Origin: Dehalococcoidia bacterium
GTDB taxonomy: Bacteria > Chloroflexota > Dehalococcoidia > GIF9 > UBA5629
DNA length: 6,692 bases
Reading direction: 5' to 3'
NCBI GenBank assembly: GCA_014384515.1
Contig: JACNFS010000119.1
Location: forward strand, 1-6,692
Positions 1 to 5,708 of the stretch are shown here, piece by piece. Positions within the stretch are counted from its first letter, which is position 1; every line of letters begins with the position of its first letter. The translations under genes and the position numbers were made by a program. Under the pieces are notes generated by a model that searched no databases, was not told the origin of the DNA, and worked only from the letters and a program-made list of their open reading frames with translations.

Positions 1-68
1 GTAGAGTGTCGTCGCTGGTTTGTGCTTTGGCGGACCGATAAGGAAGAACGAAGGAGATTGGTGTAGCT

Positions 69-884
69 ATGGCGAGACCTCTGTGGTTAGTGAAACTTAT
101 CAAGGTTGGTTTTCCGGGCCGTTTTCTTATCGCCAAGCTGACAAAGGTGCCAATCATTGGAAGAATCCTTGATCACTGGCTGTTCGAGGGTGACGACATA
201 ATCTATCTACCCAGGGACGGGGTGATTCAGATAAACAAGCCAGTCGACATGCCGGGGGAGATGGTATTGCCATCTCAGGTGGTGGACTATTTCATAGACA
301 AGGCCAGTTATCACTGGATTATGAATGTGTGTATCTGTCGCGATGCCATGAAGTGTAAGCAGTACCCGATCGATTTGGGCTGCCTCTTTCTGGGGGAGGC
401 GGCATTGGGCATTAATCCACAGCTTGGACGCAGTGTAACCAAAGAAGAAGCGCTGGAGCACGTACAACGCTGTCGTGAGGTTGGCCTGGTTCATCTGGTT
501 GGCCGTAACAAGCTGGATACAGTTTGGCTCGGTGTTGGCCCGGGCAATAAGCTTCTTACTGTCTGCAACTGTTGTCCCTGCTGTTGCCTTTGGCGAGCGC
601 TGCCCCACATTGCACCGGAGATTGGCGCCAAGATCGCGAGAATGCCCGGTGTTACTGTAACAGTGACTGATGCGTGTGTGGGCTGTGGAATTTGTACTGA
701 GGACGTATGCTTTGTTGACGCCATTCATATGGTTGACGACCATGCTGTCATAGGTGACGCGTGCAGGGGCTGTGGCCGTTGCGTTGACATCTGTCCGGAT
801 GAAGCGATTGAGATGTCAATTGACGACACGCAGTTTGTAGAAAAAGCTATCAACCGTCTATCTCCATTGGTCGATGTTTCGTAA
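69..884 (+). CDS. Cysteine-rich 4Fe-4S ferredoxin-like protein (271 aa)
   Basis: Probable cytoplasmic electron-transfer protein with several iron-sulfur clusters. The C-terminal third is a two-cluster ferredoxin domain. The first motif is C203-x2-C206-x2-C209-x4-C214, which has one extra residue before the last Cys and no following Pro. The second is canonical: C232-x2-C235-x2-C238-x3-C242-P. Upstream are two more cysteine groups: C88, C90, C96 and C105 (VCICRDAMKCKQYP...GCLFLGE), and a dense CNCCPCCC block holding C166, C168, C169 and C171-C173. These could bind further clusters. The N-terminal 35 residues are basic and hydrophobic (MARPLWLVKLIKVGFPGRFL) but do not form a clear signal peptide, so peripheral membrane contact is possible. 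The start is ATG with AAGGAG at 51-56, a long 12-nt spacing; no other in-frame start lies close by. The next gene on the same strand is an [4Fe-4S]/FAD dehydratase homologue, so this may be its redox partner (inference). The ferredoxin assignment is firm; the specific role is unknown. Confidence 0.87.
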   Translation: MARPLWLVKLIKVGFPGRFLIAKLTKVPIIGRILDHWLFEGDDIIYLPRDGVIQINKPVDMPGEMVLPSQVVDYFIDKASYHWIMNVCICRDAMKCKQYPIDLGCLFLGEAALGINPQLGRSVTKEEALEHVQRCREVGLVHLVGRNKLDTVWLGVGPGNKLLTVCNCCPCCCLWRALPHIAPEIGAKIARMPGVTVTVTDACVGCGICTEDVCFVDAIHMVDDHAVIGDACRGCGRCVDICPDEAIEMSIDDTQFVEKAINRLSPLVDVS

Positions 885-900
885 GAACACGAAACATTGA
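871..900 (+). terminator. Stop-codon-spanning hairpin, possible weak terminator
   Basis: The arms TCGATGTTTCGT (871-882) and ACGAAACATTGA (889-900) pair over 12 bp with one G-U, around the loop AAGAAC. The TAA stop of the Fe-S protein gene (882-884) sits at the loop edge. Only a short T-rich stretch (CCTTTTGTT, about 8 nt further on) follows, so it is a poor intrinsic terminator. It could instead attenuate read-through into the next gene or protect the mRNA 3' end. Confidence 0.5.
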
Positions 901-1067
901 TACGAAGCCTTTTGTTATCCTGTTGATAGTTGGCCTGCTTGCTGCCCTGAGGCTAGTCGGAGGCACAGGCCGGCGATGCGGCGGCGAATTGGCAGGCTGA
1001 TATGAGGTACAGAGCGGGCGTTGTATGCCTTGCTCGATACGAGATTCGAATTTGAAAGGAGGCACAA

Positions 1068-2516
1068 ATGAAAACTGGTAAGGAGTACCTTCAGAGCATC
1101 GAGGAGATGAGTTTCGAACTCTATATAGACGGCAGCAAGATAAGCAATGCCCTGGAGCACCCTTCGGTTAGGGCGGCAGCGAATGCTGTGGCAGCAACCT
1201 ATGACCTCGCCTATGAGCCTGAATTACAGGATATGATTATTACGACATCACATTTGACCGGCGAAGCTATAACGCGTTTCCAACACGTGCCTCAAAGCGT
1301 GGATGACCTTGTGGCCAAGGTAAGCGTAACGCGCTATTGTAACCGGCGCCTGGGCATGTGCTCCTTTCGCTGCATTCAAAATGCTTATGCCCCCATGCTG
1401 CATGTCACCCATAAAATAGACAGCGAGAAGGGGACCTCCTATCACCAGAATTTCACCGAATGGGTGAAATACATGCAGAGAAACGATTTGCTGGCCTGCC
1501 CGGCAATAACCGACCCCAAGGGCAATCGCAAGATACCCGCCCACAAGCAACCTGATCCCGATATGTACCTGAGAGTGGTGGGCAAAGACAAGAAAGGAAT
1601 CGTTCTAAGGGGTGCCAAACTGCACCAGACCGGCGCGGTCTTCTCCCACGAGAAGCTCGTGCTTCCCTCCACCACCCATCGTCTGGGGGATGAAGATTAT
1701 GCGGTGGCCTGCGCTGTGCCCGGCAATGCCGAGGGGATCATACACATTTCGGTTCGACAGTCACAGGACGACCGCAGAAAAGAAAGCGTGGAGATAGACC
1801 TGGGAAACATCAAGTATGGGGTTCACGAGTGCATAGCGATATTTGAAGATGTCTTTGTTCCCTGGGAGCGAGTGTTTATGTGCGGCGAAGTGGAATATGT
1901 TGACGAGGTGGTCAACCTCTTTGGTGCATCTCACCGGCCGACCACTGGCGGGTGCAAAGCTGGCTGGGCTGATGTCTTGATTGGGGCCGTGCAGTTAATG
2001 GCCGAGTATAACGGTCTGGACAAGGTGGCGCATGTCAGGGACAAAATAGCGGACATGATTGCCATAACAGAGACCATGTATTCGTGCGGTATTGCCGCCG
2101 CCGTTAGAGGATTTGAACTGCCTCACGCGGGATACGTCGGGGACCCAGTTTTGGCCAATAACACCAAGTATTATGCGTCCAAGGCGGTGTTCGACCTCAT
2201 CAGGCTGGCAGAGGACATTACCGGAGGCATTTTGGCCTGCTGCCCCAGCGAAAAGGAAATGAAAAACCCGGAGATCGCGACTTACCTGGAAAGATTCCTT
2301 AAAGGTGTGGATGAAGTTCCAGCCGAACACAGGATCCGTATCGTGAGGCTAATCGAGAATATCTCCTGGGGACTGGGGTCGCTCTTGCATTCAGCAACCC
2401 ATGGTGGAGGTTCAGGGCAGGCCTGCAAGATGACGCTGTACGAGTTTTCAAAGCTCCAGCCGCACAGGGAAATGGCTGTGAAATCGGCAAAAGCCCTTGC
2501 TGGCATACCGGAGTAG
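1068..2516 (+). CDS. 4-hydroxybutyryl-CoA dehydratase-like [4Fe-4S]/FAD enzyme (AbfD/HpaB superfamily)
   Basis: Full-length member (482 aa; AbfD of Clostridium aminobutyricum is about 490) of the acyl-CoA-dehydrogenase-fold family. That family includes 4-hydroxybutyryl-CoA dehydratase/vinylacetyl-CoA isomerase and the cluster-free HpaB hydroxylases. All four AbfD cluster ligands have counterparts at the right spacing: C98-x3-C102 (MCSFRC) and H289-x6-C296 (SHRPTTGGC), matching C99/C103/H292/C299. K297 matches K300, T188 in KLHQTGA matches T190, and E254 in HECIAIFEDVFVPWERVF probably matches E257. However, AbfD Gln101 is Phe100 here, Tyr296 is Thr293, and the region expected to hold Glu455 reads GGGSGQACK. 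A different substrate or reaction is therefore likely. Residue equivalences are from memory. The start is well fixed: AAAGGAGG at 1055-1062, 5 nt before ATG. A ferredoxin-like gene lies 183 nt upstream on the same strand. No other subunit gene is visible; AbfD is a homotetramer. The enzyme should be cytoplasmic and oxygen sensitive. The family call is secure; the exact reaction is not. Confidence 0.9.
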   Translation: MKTGKEYLQSIEEMSFELYIDGSKISNALEHPSVRAAANAVAATYDLAYEPELQDMIITTSHLTGEAITRFQHVPQSVDDLVAKVSVTRYCNRRLGMCSFRCIQNAYAPMLHVTHKIDSEKGTSYHQNFTEWVKYMQRNDLLACPAITDPKGNRKIPAHKQPDPDMYLRVVGKDKKGIVLRGAKLHQTGAVFSHEKLVLPSTTHRLGDEDYAVACAVPGNAEGIIHISVRQSQDDRRKESVEIDLGNIKYGVHECIAIFEDVFVPWERVFMCGEVEYVDEVVNLFGASHRPTTGGCKAGWADVLIGAVQLMAEYNGLDKVAHVRDKIADMIAITETMYSCGIAAAVRGFELPHAGYVGDPVLANNTKYYASKAVFDLIRLAEDITGGILACCPSEKEMKNPEIATYLERFLKGVDEVPAEHRIRIVRLIENISWGLGSLLHSATHGGGSGQACKMTLYEFSKLQPHREMAVKSAKALAGIPE

Positions 2517-2536
2517 GTTTTGCTGGAGGGCGTCAA

Positions 2537-3097
2537 CTAGAGAGGGAGGAACTGTAAGCCCCAGACGCCGATATAGGCAAAGAGTATATGCTTGGGTATC
2601 CTGCCGGCGGCACCAAAGAGGAGAAACTTCCATAACGGGAAGCGGAGCAAACCAGCGGCAGCACCGGCTATATCAAAAAGAGGGTTGGGTATCAGGGCGA
2701 GGATAAAGATAGTGACACTTCCCCATCTCTTCATCCATTCCACCATTCTAGAGTAAGTACCTGCTTTGTCCACCGCTAGCCGGCCACCGTAGCCCAAAAG
2801 ATAGCCGGTCATTTCTCCAATTGTCCCTCCCACCCCGGACACAACGCCTACCAGCACCGGGTTTAGAATGGCACCAAGGGTGGCCACTATAATCCAGCCG
2901 GGCACAGGCACTACTATACTGCTGCAGGTTATCAGAGAAATCAGAAAGACACCGACATAACCATACATCCCAAGTTCTGCCACCTTGTCTCGGTGGAGAA
3001 CGAGGACCGTACAAAGGATCAATACGAAGAGCAAAGCTACTATCTGAAGATAGCGCTCCCTTGACCAAAAACGCTTCTCGTTACCCGTCTGATTCAT
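2537..3097 (-). CDS. DedA/VTT-domain (SNARE-associated, TVP38-like) membrane protein
   Basis: A 186-aa polytopic inner-membrane protein. A short basic N-terminus (RFWSRERY) precedes TM1 at about 17-35. Further hydrophobic segments lie at about 46-66, 67-92, 127-146 and 152-178. The VTT/DedA signature is visible as GGTIGEMTGYLLGYGGR (residues 90-106, with E95) and in the second half as IPNPLFDIAGAAAGLL (136-151). The family contributes to membrane homeostasis and in some members acts as a lipid (e.g. undecaprenyl phosphate or phospholipid) flippase or scramblase; the substrate here cannot be inferred. The conserved arginine usually found just before the second Pro-containing motif is not seen: FILALIPNP has none. 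The start ATG is 4 nt past the stop of the transporter gene. The ribosome site GGGAGGA (3109-3115) lies inside that upstream gene, which points to translational coupling. The gene converges on the dehydratase-like gene with 20 nt between stop codons and no obvious terminator hairpin. Confidence 0.82.
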   Translation of the reverse strand: MNQTGNEKRFWSRERYLQIVALLFVLILCTVLVLHRDKVAELGMYGYVGVFLISLITCSSIVVPVPGWIIVATLGAILNPVLVGVVSGVGGTIGEMTGYLLGYGGRLAVDKAGTYSRMVEWMKRWGSVTIFILALIPNPLFDIAGAAAGLLRFPLWKFLLFGAAGRIPKHILFAYIGVWGLQFLPL

Positions 3098-3101
3098 AAG
3101 C

Positions 3102-4367
3102 CTAGCTATCCTCCCTGGCTCTTTCCTTGACCATTATGACCGCAGCCGAACCGAGGATAAAGTAAAAGATACAAGCTACAAGCATGGTTGAGTAGCCCAA
3201 ACCGGATTGCTTGGCGTTTAAGAAGTCAATGAGAGGACCGATTAGTCTAGCTAGTCCTCCAGCTCCGGCTGTAGCCAGATTGGTCAGTCCCAGGTAACGG
3301 GCCTCCTCGCCTGAAGGAACAATGTCTGTGGCCAATGCCCAGTTGGCACTGAGGAAAGCGCCCGCAGAAATCCCTAGAAGACCACCGCAGACCAGGACGC
3401 CGGTATAAGTCGGCGCGAAAAGCAGTACAAGAATCCCGACGGCACCTACAAGTCCTGAAAGGAGGATAATTGGTTTGCGCCCCAATCTATCGGAAAGCTG
3501 TCCGGCAGGGTAGACGCTAATAAGCAGGAAAATGCCGACAGCGATCAGAAGGTCTCCGACTGCGCCAGCCGGATTGGGAACGTGAAGCACATCTCTCAAG
3601 AAGTATAGGGCGAAGGTTTGAAGTGTCCCCAGCGCCATCAAAATAAGCAATCGTGATACAAGAAACCACACAAACCCCGGGTTTCCTTTGACATCTATCT
3701 TGTAGGCACCGAGCATGGTTTTCACCGAGAAGGGTTGACTATCAGAAGACAGTGGCTGCTCCTTCACTGTTAGCATGGTGGTAACCATTGCTCCCAGCAG
3801 AACTATCCAGGGAAAGCCTACTGCCAGCCACAGCCACATTTCTCCACCATCACCGGTGTAAACATCCATGAAGTAAGCCACTACTCGCAAGAAAGCCACG
3901 CCAACTACGACCTCGGTCAGGTTCTTTACTCCGGATGCCACTCCCCTCCGAGTTGGTGGCGCTAAATCTGGAATGAAAGCTTGAAACGGACCTTGAGCAA
4001 TGTTGCAAGCCACCTGCAACAAGCAATAGCCCAAGAATAGAAAAAGAAAAGTGCCAGAAAGGCCTATGCCAGGGAGAAAGAGCAAAGCCAGAAGCGTTCC
4101 GACGAGGATAAAAGGACGCCGGCGTCCTAGACGGAAGCTTACACGGTCGCTGATTGCCCCAGCCAGGGGCTGAATAAGGATGGCTATCATCGAGCCGCAA
4201 AAGGTCAAAATGCCCAGGTAAGTATTCTTCTGGGCTTCAGGGGCAAGCTCCAGGAGGCGGAGTGGGATTATGAGAGTATGCAAACTGGGCCAAAGGAACG
4301 ATAAGGCTGCCCCGAAGACACTTATTTTGACGTAGTCGATGGGTCGGAAGACTCTTTCTGGAAGCAT
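3102..4367 (-). CDS. MFS transporter, 12 TM, SLC45/GPH-like
   Basis: A 421-aa cytoplasmic-membrane permease of the major facilitator superfamily. The motif-A loop between TM2 and TM3 is clear (GAISDRVSFRLGRRRPF, 70-86). A second copy lies between TM8 and TM9 (GQLSDRLGRKP, 289-299), as expected for two six-helix halves. The central cytoplasmic loop at about 200-230 is hydrophilic (KEQPLSSDSQPF). The stretch AQGPFQAFIPDLAP (124-137), followed by RRGVASG, resembles bacterial members related to the SLC45 sucrose-type and GPH sugar carriers. A sugar or glycoside is one possibility, but no substrate residues can be identified. Drug or metabolite export is equally open. ATG start; the Shine-Dalgarno is weak (AGAGA about 15 nt upstream), so the start is less certain than for its neighbours. 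It is the first gene of a two-gene unit with the DedA-like protein downstream. A 211-nt gap separates it from the glycosylase-like gene upstream, and I found no convincing promoter there. Confidence 0.88.
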   Translation of the reverse strand: MLPERVFRPIDYVKISVFGAALSFLWPSLHTLIIPLRLLELAPEAQKNTYLGILTFCGSMIAILIQPLAGAISDRVSFRLGRRRPFILVGTLLALLFLPGIGLSGTFLFLFLGYCLLQVACNIAQGPFQAFIPDLAPPTRRGVASGVKNLTEVVVGVAFLRVVAYFMDVYTGDGGEMWLWLAVGFPWIVLLGAMVTTMLTVKEQPLSSDSQPFSVKTMLGAYKIDVKGNPGFVWFLVSRLLILMALGTLQTFALYFLRDVLHVPNPAGAVGDLLIAVGIFLLISVYPAGQLSDRLGRKPIILLSGLVGAVGILVLLFAPTYTGVLVCGGLLGISAGAFLSANWALATDIVPSGEEARYLGLTNLATAGAGGLARLIGPLIDFLNAKQSGLGYSTMLVACIFYFILGSAAVIMVKERAREDS

Positions 4368-4578
4368 TTTATGATTATCTCTATTTGGAGCAATTAGGCA
4401 GGGGTTTCACAGAGTACAGTTTACCACAGCCAGAAGAGAAGCTCAGCTTTGCTTAGTGGACAGATATCAGTTCTAAACCTACTGGTCCTGCCGTTTTTTT
4501 TGAGAACCTACGTGTAGTTGACAGAAGATCCATTCTTGCTTTCGCAATTAGGCTATTCGCTTGAGGAAAAGCGAGCAA

Positions 4579-5277
4579 TCAGATTCTGGGCAAAAGCGCT
4601 GAATACTTCTCTATCCTGCTCAGACCGGCCTCCGACTGTATCAGCCAGGTCATCCAGCAAAGTTCTATTGCTCTATATCCTGTGTCTTCTGCGATTTGCT
4701 CCACCAGTCGGACGAAGTCGATATCAGTAGAAGGCATCTGCATGTTTGCCTCGGCCAGGATTTCACCGATAACCCTTTTCACTATTTTGTCTGGCATTAC
4801 CGTGTCGATGCCGCCCATCATTCTCAGGTATTGAAAGGTGTTTATACCCACACCCTTGATTTCCCCTATGGGGTCTTCCTCCCAACTTCCAAGCCTGGCA
4901 TGCCTTGCCCAATAGATTAGAGCTTGTCTATCATCTAGTCGTTTCTCTCTTTTGATTTCGGCTAAATAGCAAGCGACAGATTTTGCCATCTGCCAGGAAC
5001 GCCTGTTTTTCCAGATGCGCTCAAGCTCCTTGTCATCAGCGGACGGCAAATCTTCGAGGGTGCGAATTTTCCCTTGCTCCACAAATTCTTTCCTGAACTT
5101 ATCCACCTTGGGCACCACCGCCTGGAAGTAGTTCAAGCCAATGGAAGTAAAAGCGGCATCCACTACCATTACGATGACATTGCCATCCCACCTTTCGGTT
5201 CTGAGGCAGCGCTGGCAGTATTCCTTCACCTCCGGAACCTTCTGCATATAGCTGTCAACTACATCTTTGAGGTTCAA
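4579..5277 (-). CDS. Helix-hairpin-helix/GPD-like protein, DNA-glycosylase-related, unassigned
   Basis: A 232-aa soluble, mostly helical protein. Residues 137-169 read like the core of HhH-GPD DNA glycosylases (EndoIII/MutY/AlkA fold). The hairpin is IGEIKGVGINTFQY (137-150); after 17 residues come the conserved Asp and trailing pattern D163-x2-V-x-R-V (MPDKIVKRV), matching D138-T-H-I-F-R-V of endonuclease III. The catalytic lysine position of bifunctional enzymes (GVGRK in EndoIII) is Asn146 here. If it is an enzyme it should be monofunctional; otherwise it is a DNA-binding relative. No C-terminal FeS motif is present: C21 and C24 are N-terminal and stand alone. The start is TTG. AAGGGGGTA lies about 10 nt upstream, whereas the first ATG (codon 11) has no ribosome site. 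The gene is transcribed divergently from the 83-aa gene, with an apparent palindrome-controlled promoter. Substrate and pathway are unknown; a base-excision or nucleic-acid-recognition role is inference. Confidence 0.72.
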   Translation of the reverse strand: MNLKDVVDSYMQKVPEVKEYCQRCLRTERWDGNVIVMVVDAAFTSIGLNYFQAVVPKVDKFRKEFVEQGKIRTLEDLPSADDKELERIWKNRRSWQMAKSVACYLAEIKREKRLDDRQALIYWARHARLGSWEEDPIGEIKGVGINTFQYLRMMGGIDTVMPDKIVKRVIGEILAEANMQMPSTDIDFVRLVEQIAEDTGYRAIELCWMTWLIQSEAGLSRIEKYSALLPRI

Positions 5278-5286
5278 AACAAATCT

Positions 5287-5295
5287 ACCCCCTTG
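5287..5295 (-). promoter_or_regulatory. Ribosome binding site supporting a TTG start
   Basis: On the minus strand AAGGGGGTA lies about 10 nt before the TTG at 5277-5275. It is the only SD-like stretch near the N-terminus of the glycosylase-like gene. The alternative ATG at codon 11 is preceded by GTTGACAGCTAT, which has no SD. Confidence 0.55.
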
Positions 5296-5300
5296 GCTCC

Positions 5301-5320
5301 AATTAGGAAGGCTCCTAATT
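5301..5320. promoter_or_regulatory. Perfect 8-bp palindrome (operator candidate) over the minus-strand -10
   Basis: AATTAGGA (5301-5308) and TCCTAATT (5313-5320) form a perfect inverted repeat around AGGC. The right arm overlaps the TATAAT of the minus-strand promoter, and the rest covers the expected transcription start. A bound repressor there would block the glycosylase-like gene. As RNA it could also form a short leader hairpin just upstream of the ribosome site. Confidence 0.6.
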
Positions 5321-5347
5321 ATACTTCGCTCTTCCGCTTGAAGTCAC
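5318..5347 (-). promoter_or_regulatory. Sigma70-type promoter for the glycosylase-like gene
   Basis: Read on the minus strand: GTGACT (5347-5342), an 18-nt spacer, then a consensus TATAAT (5323-5318). The -35 matches TTGACA at four positions (TGAC in register). The predicted start of transcription falls inside the 5301-5320 palindrome and leaves a leader of about 30-35 nt before the TTG codon. Confidence 0.6.
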
Positions 5348-5355
5348 GGAGAGCG
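5327..5355. promoter_or_regulatory. Inverted repeat covering both divergent -35 boxes
   Basis: CGCTCTTCCG (5327-5336) pairs with CGGAGAGCG (5347-5355), 9 bp with one unpaired T, around a 10-nt centre. The centre contains most of both -35 hexamers. A dimeric regulator bound here could control the two divergent genes together. It is inferred from symmetry and position only. Confidence 0.45.
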
Positions 5356-5366
5356 GAGATTACAAT
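5338..5366 (+). promoter_or_regulatory. Sigma70-type promoter for the 83-aa/205-aa gene pair
   Basis: TTGAAG (5338-5343), a 17-nt spacer and TACAAT (5361-5366) give a good promoter match. Transcription would start near 5373 and leave a leader of about 75 nt before the ATG at 5448. Its -35 overlaps the -35 of the opposite promoter. Confidence 0.55.
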
Positions 5367-5447
5367 GAGCATGGGTTGGCGGAAGTTCTAGGCCTACTGG
5401 GGCACAGAGTGTTGAGCGTATAACGAAGGGAGGAAGAAGCTAAAGGT

Positions 5448-5699
5448 ATGAGCACTGTAGAGGAGTGGTTGATGGAACAAGGAAAGTTAACCGAGTATGC
5501 CAGGGGAATTTTGCAGGATTTGAAGGAAGAAGCACAATTCGCCCTTTATTGTCAAAGAGGCTCTGGCTCATGTATGGCTGATTTTGGAAGCAAAGTGGCA
5601 CGATTTGCTCGTATATTTGGTGTGGAACCTTCTCAACTCTTAAGGAGGCTTCTTACTGAGGCAGTCGAAGCAACCCGTGACAACAAATGGGACATTTGA
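5448..5699 (+). CDS. Small helical protein of unknown function (83 aa)
   Basis: Not recognised. The 83-residue protein is soluble, without signal peptide or membrane segment, and predicted almost wholly helical. The middle, YCQRGSGSCMADFG (about 34-47), has two cysteines nine residues apart and a Gly/Ser turn. It is followed by VARFARIFGVEPSQLLRRLL, which resembles the last helices of small helix-turn-helix domains (xxFGVxPSxLL). A DNA-binding role is therefore possible but weakly supported. The start is ATG; GGGAGGAAG (5428-5436) lies upstream at a long spacing (about 11-14 nt). It is the first gene of a tight pair: the 205-aa gene begins 9 nt after its stop. It is transcribed divergently from the glycosylase-like gene. 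A small gene just ahead of a larger partner recalls toxin-antitoxin or regulator-effector pairs, but no toxin motif is visible in either. Confidence 0.72.
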   Translation: MSTVEEWLMEQGKLTEYARGILQDLKEEAQFALYCQRGSGSCMADFGSKVARFARIFGVEPSQLLRRLLTEAVEATRDNKWDI

Positions 5700-5708
5700 A
5701 AGGCGAAG

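Noticed and set aside
1..68. Looked for the 3' end of an upstream gene at the window start
   Set aside because: Too short to identify a reading frame or product; only the ribosome site AAGGAG at 51-56 can be supported.
207..743. 178-aa minus-strand open frame inside the ferredoxin-like gene
   Set aside because: The plus-strand frame carries unmistakable ferredoxin motifs; the antisense product has no features and no ribosome site.
2033..2044. TGTCAGGGAC resembling the REP hairpin arm
   Set aside because: Only a partial match on one arm, inside the conserved dehydratase-like coding sequence, with no inverted partner.
4458..4501. Possible plus-strand terminator: GGAC/GTCC and CAGT/ACTG stems followed by a run of eight T
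   Set aside because: The stem has a 6-nt bulge, five bases separate it from the T-run, and no plus-strand gene lies upstream to be terminated. In the direction of the flanking minus-strand genes it would be an A-run, not a terminator.
4368..4578. Searched for a promoter or small gene in the 211-nt gap before the transporter gene
   Set aside because: Only isolated -10-like strings (for example GATAAT just before the ATG) without a matching -35; nothing I can support.
4518..4730. Plus-strand open frame opposite the end of the glycosylase-like gene
   Set aside because: It lies mostly antisense to the conserved HhH gene, has no ribosome site, and its protein has no recognisable composition or motif.
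5074..5391. 105-aa plus-strand open frame running through the divergent control region
   Set aside because: It is antisense to the start of the glycosylase-like gene and crosses both promoters; no supporting ribosome site or motif.
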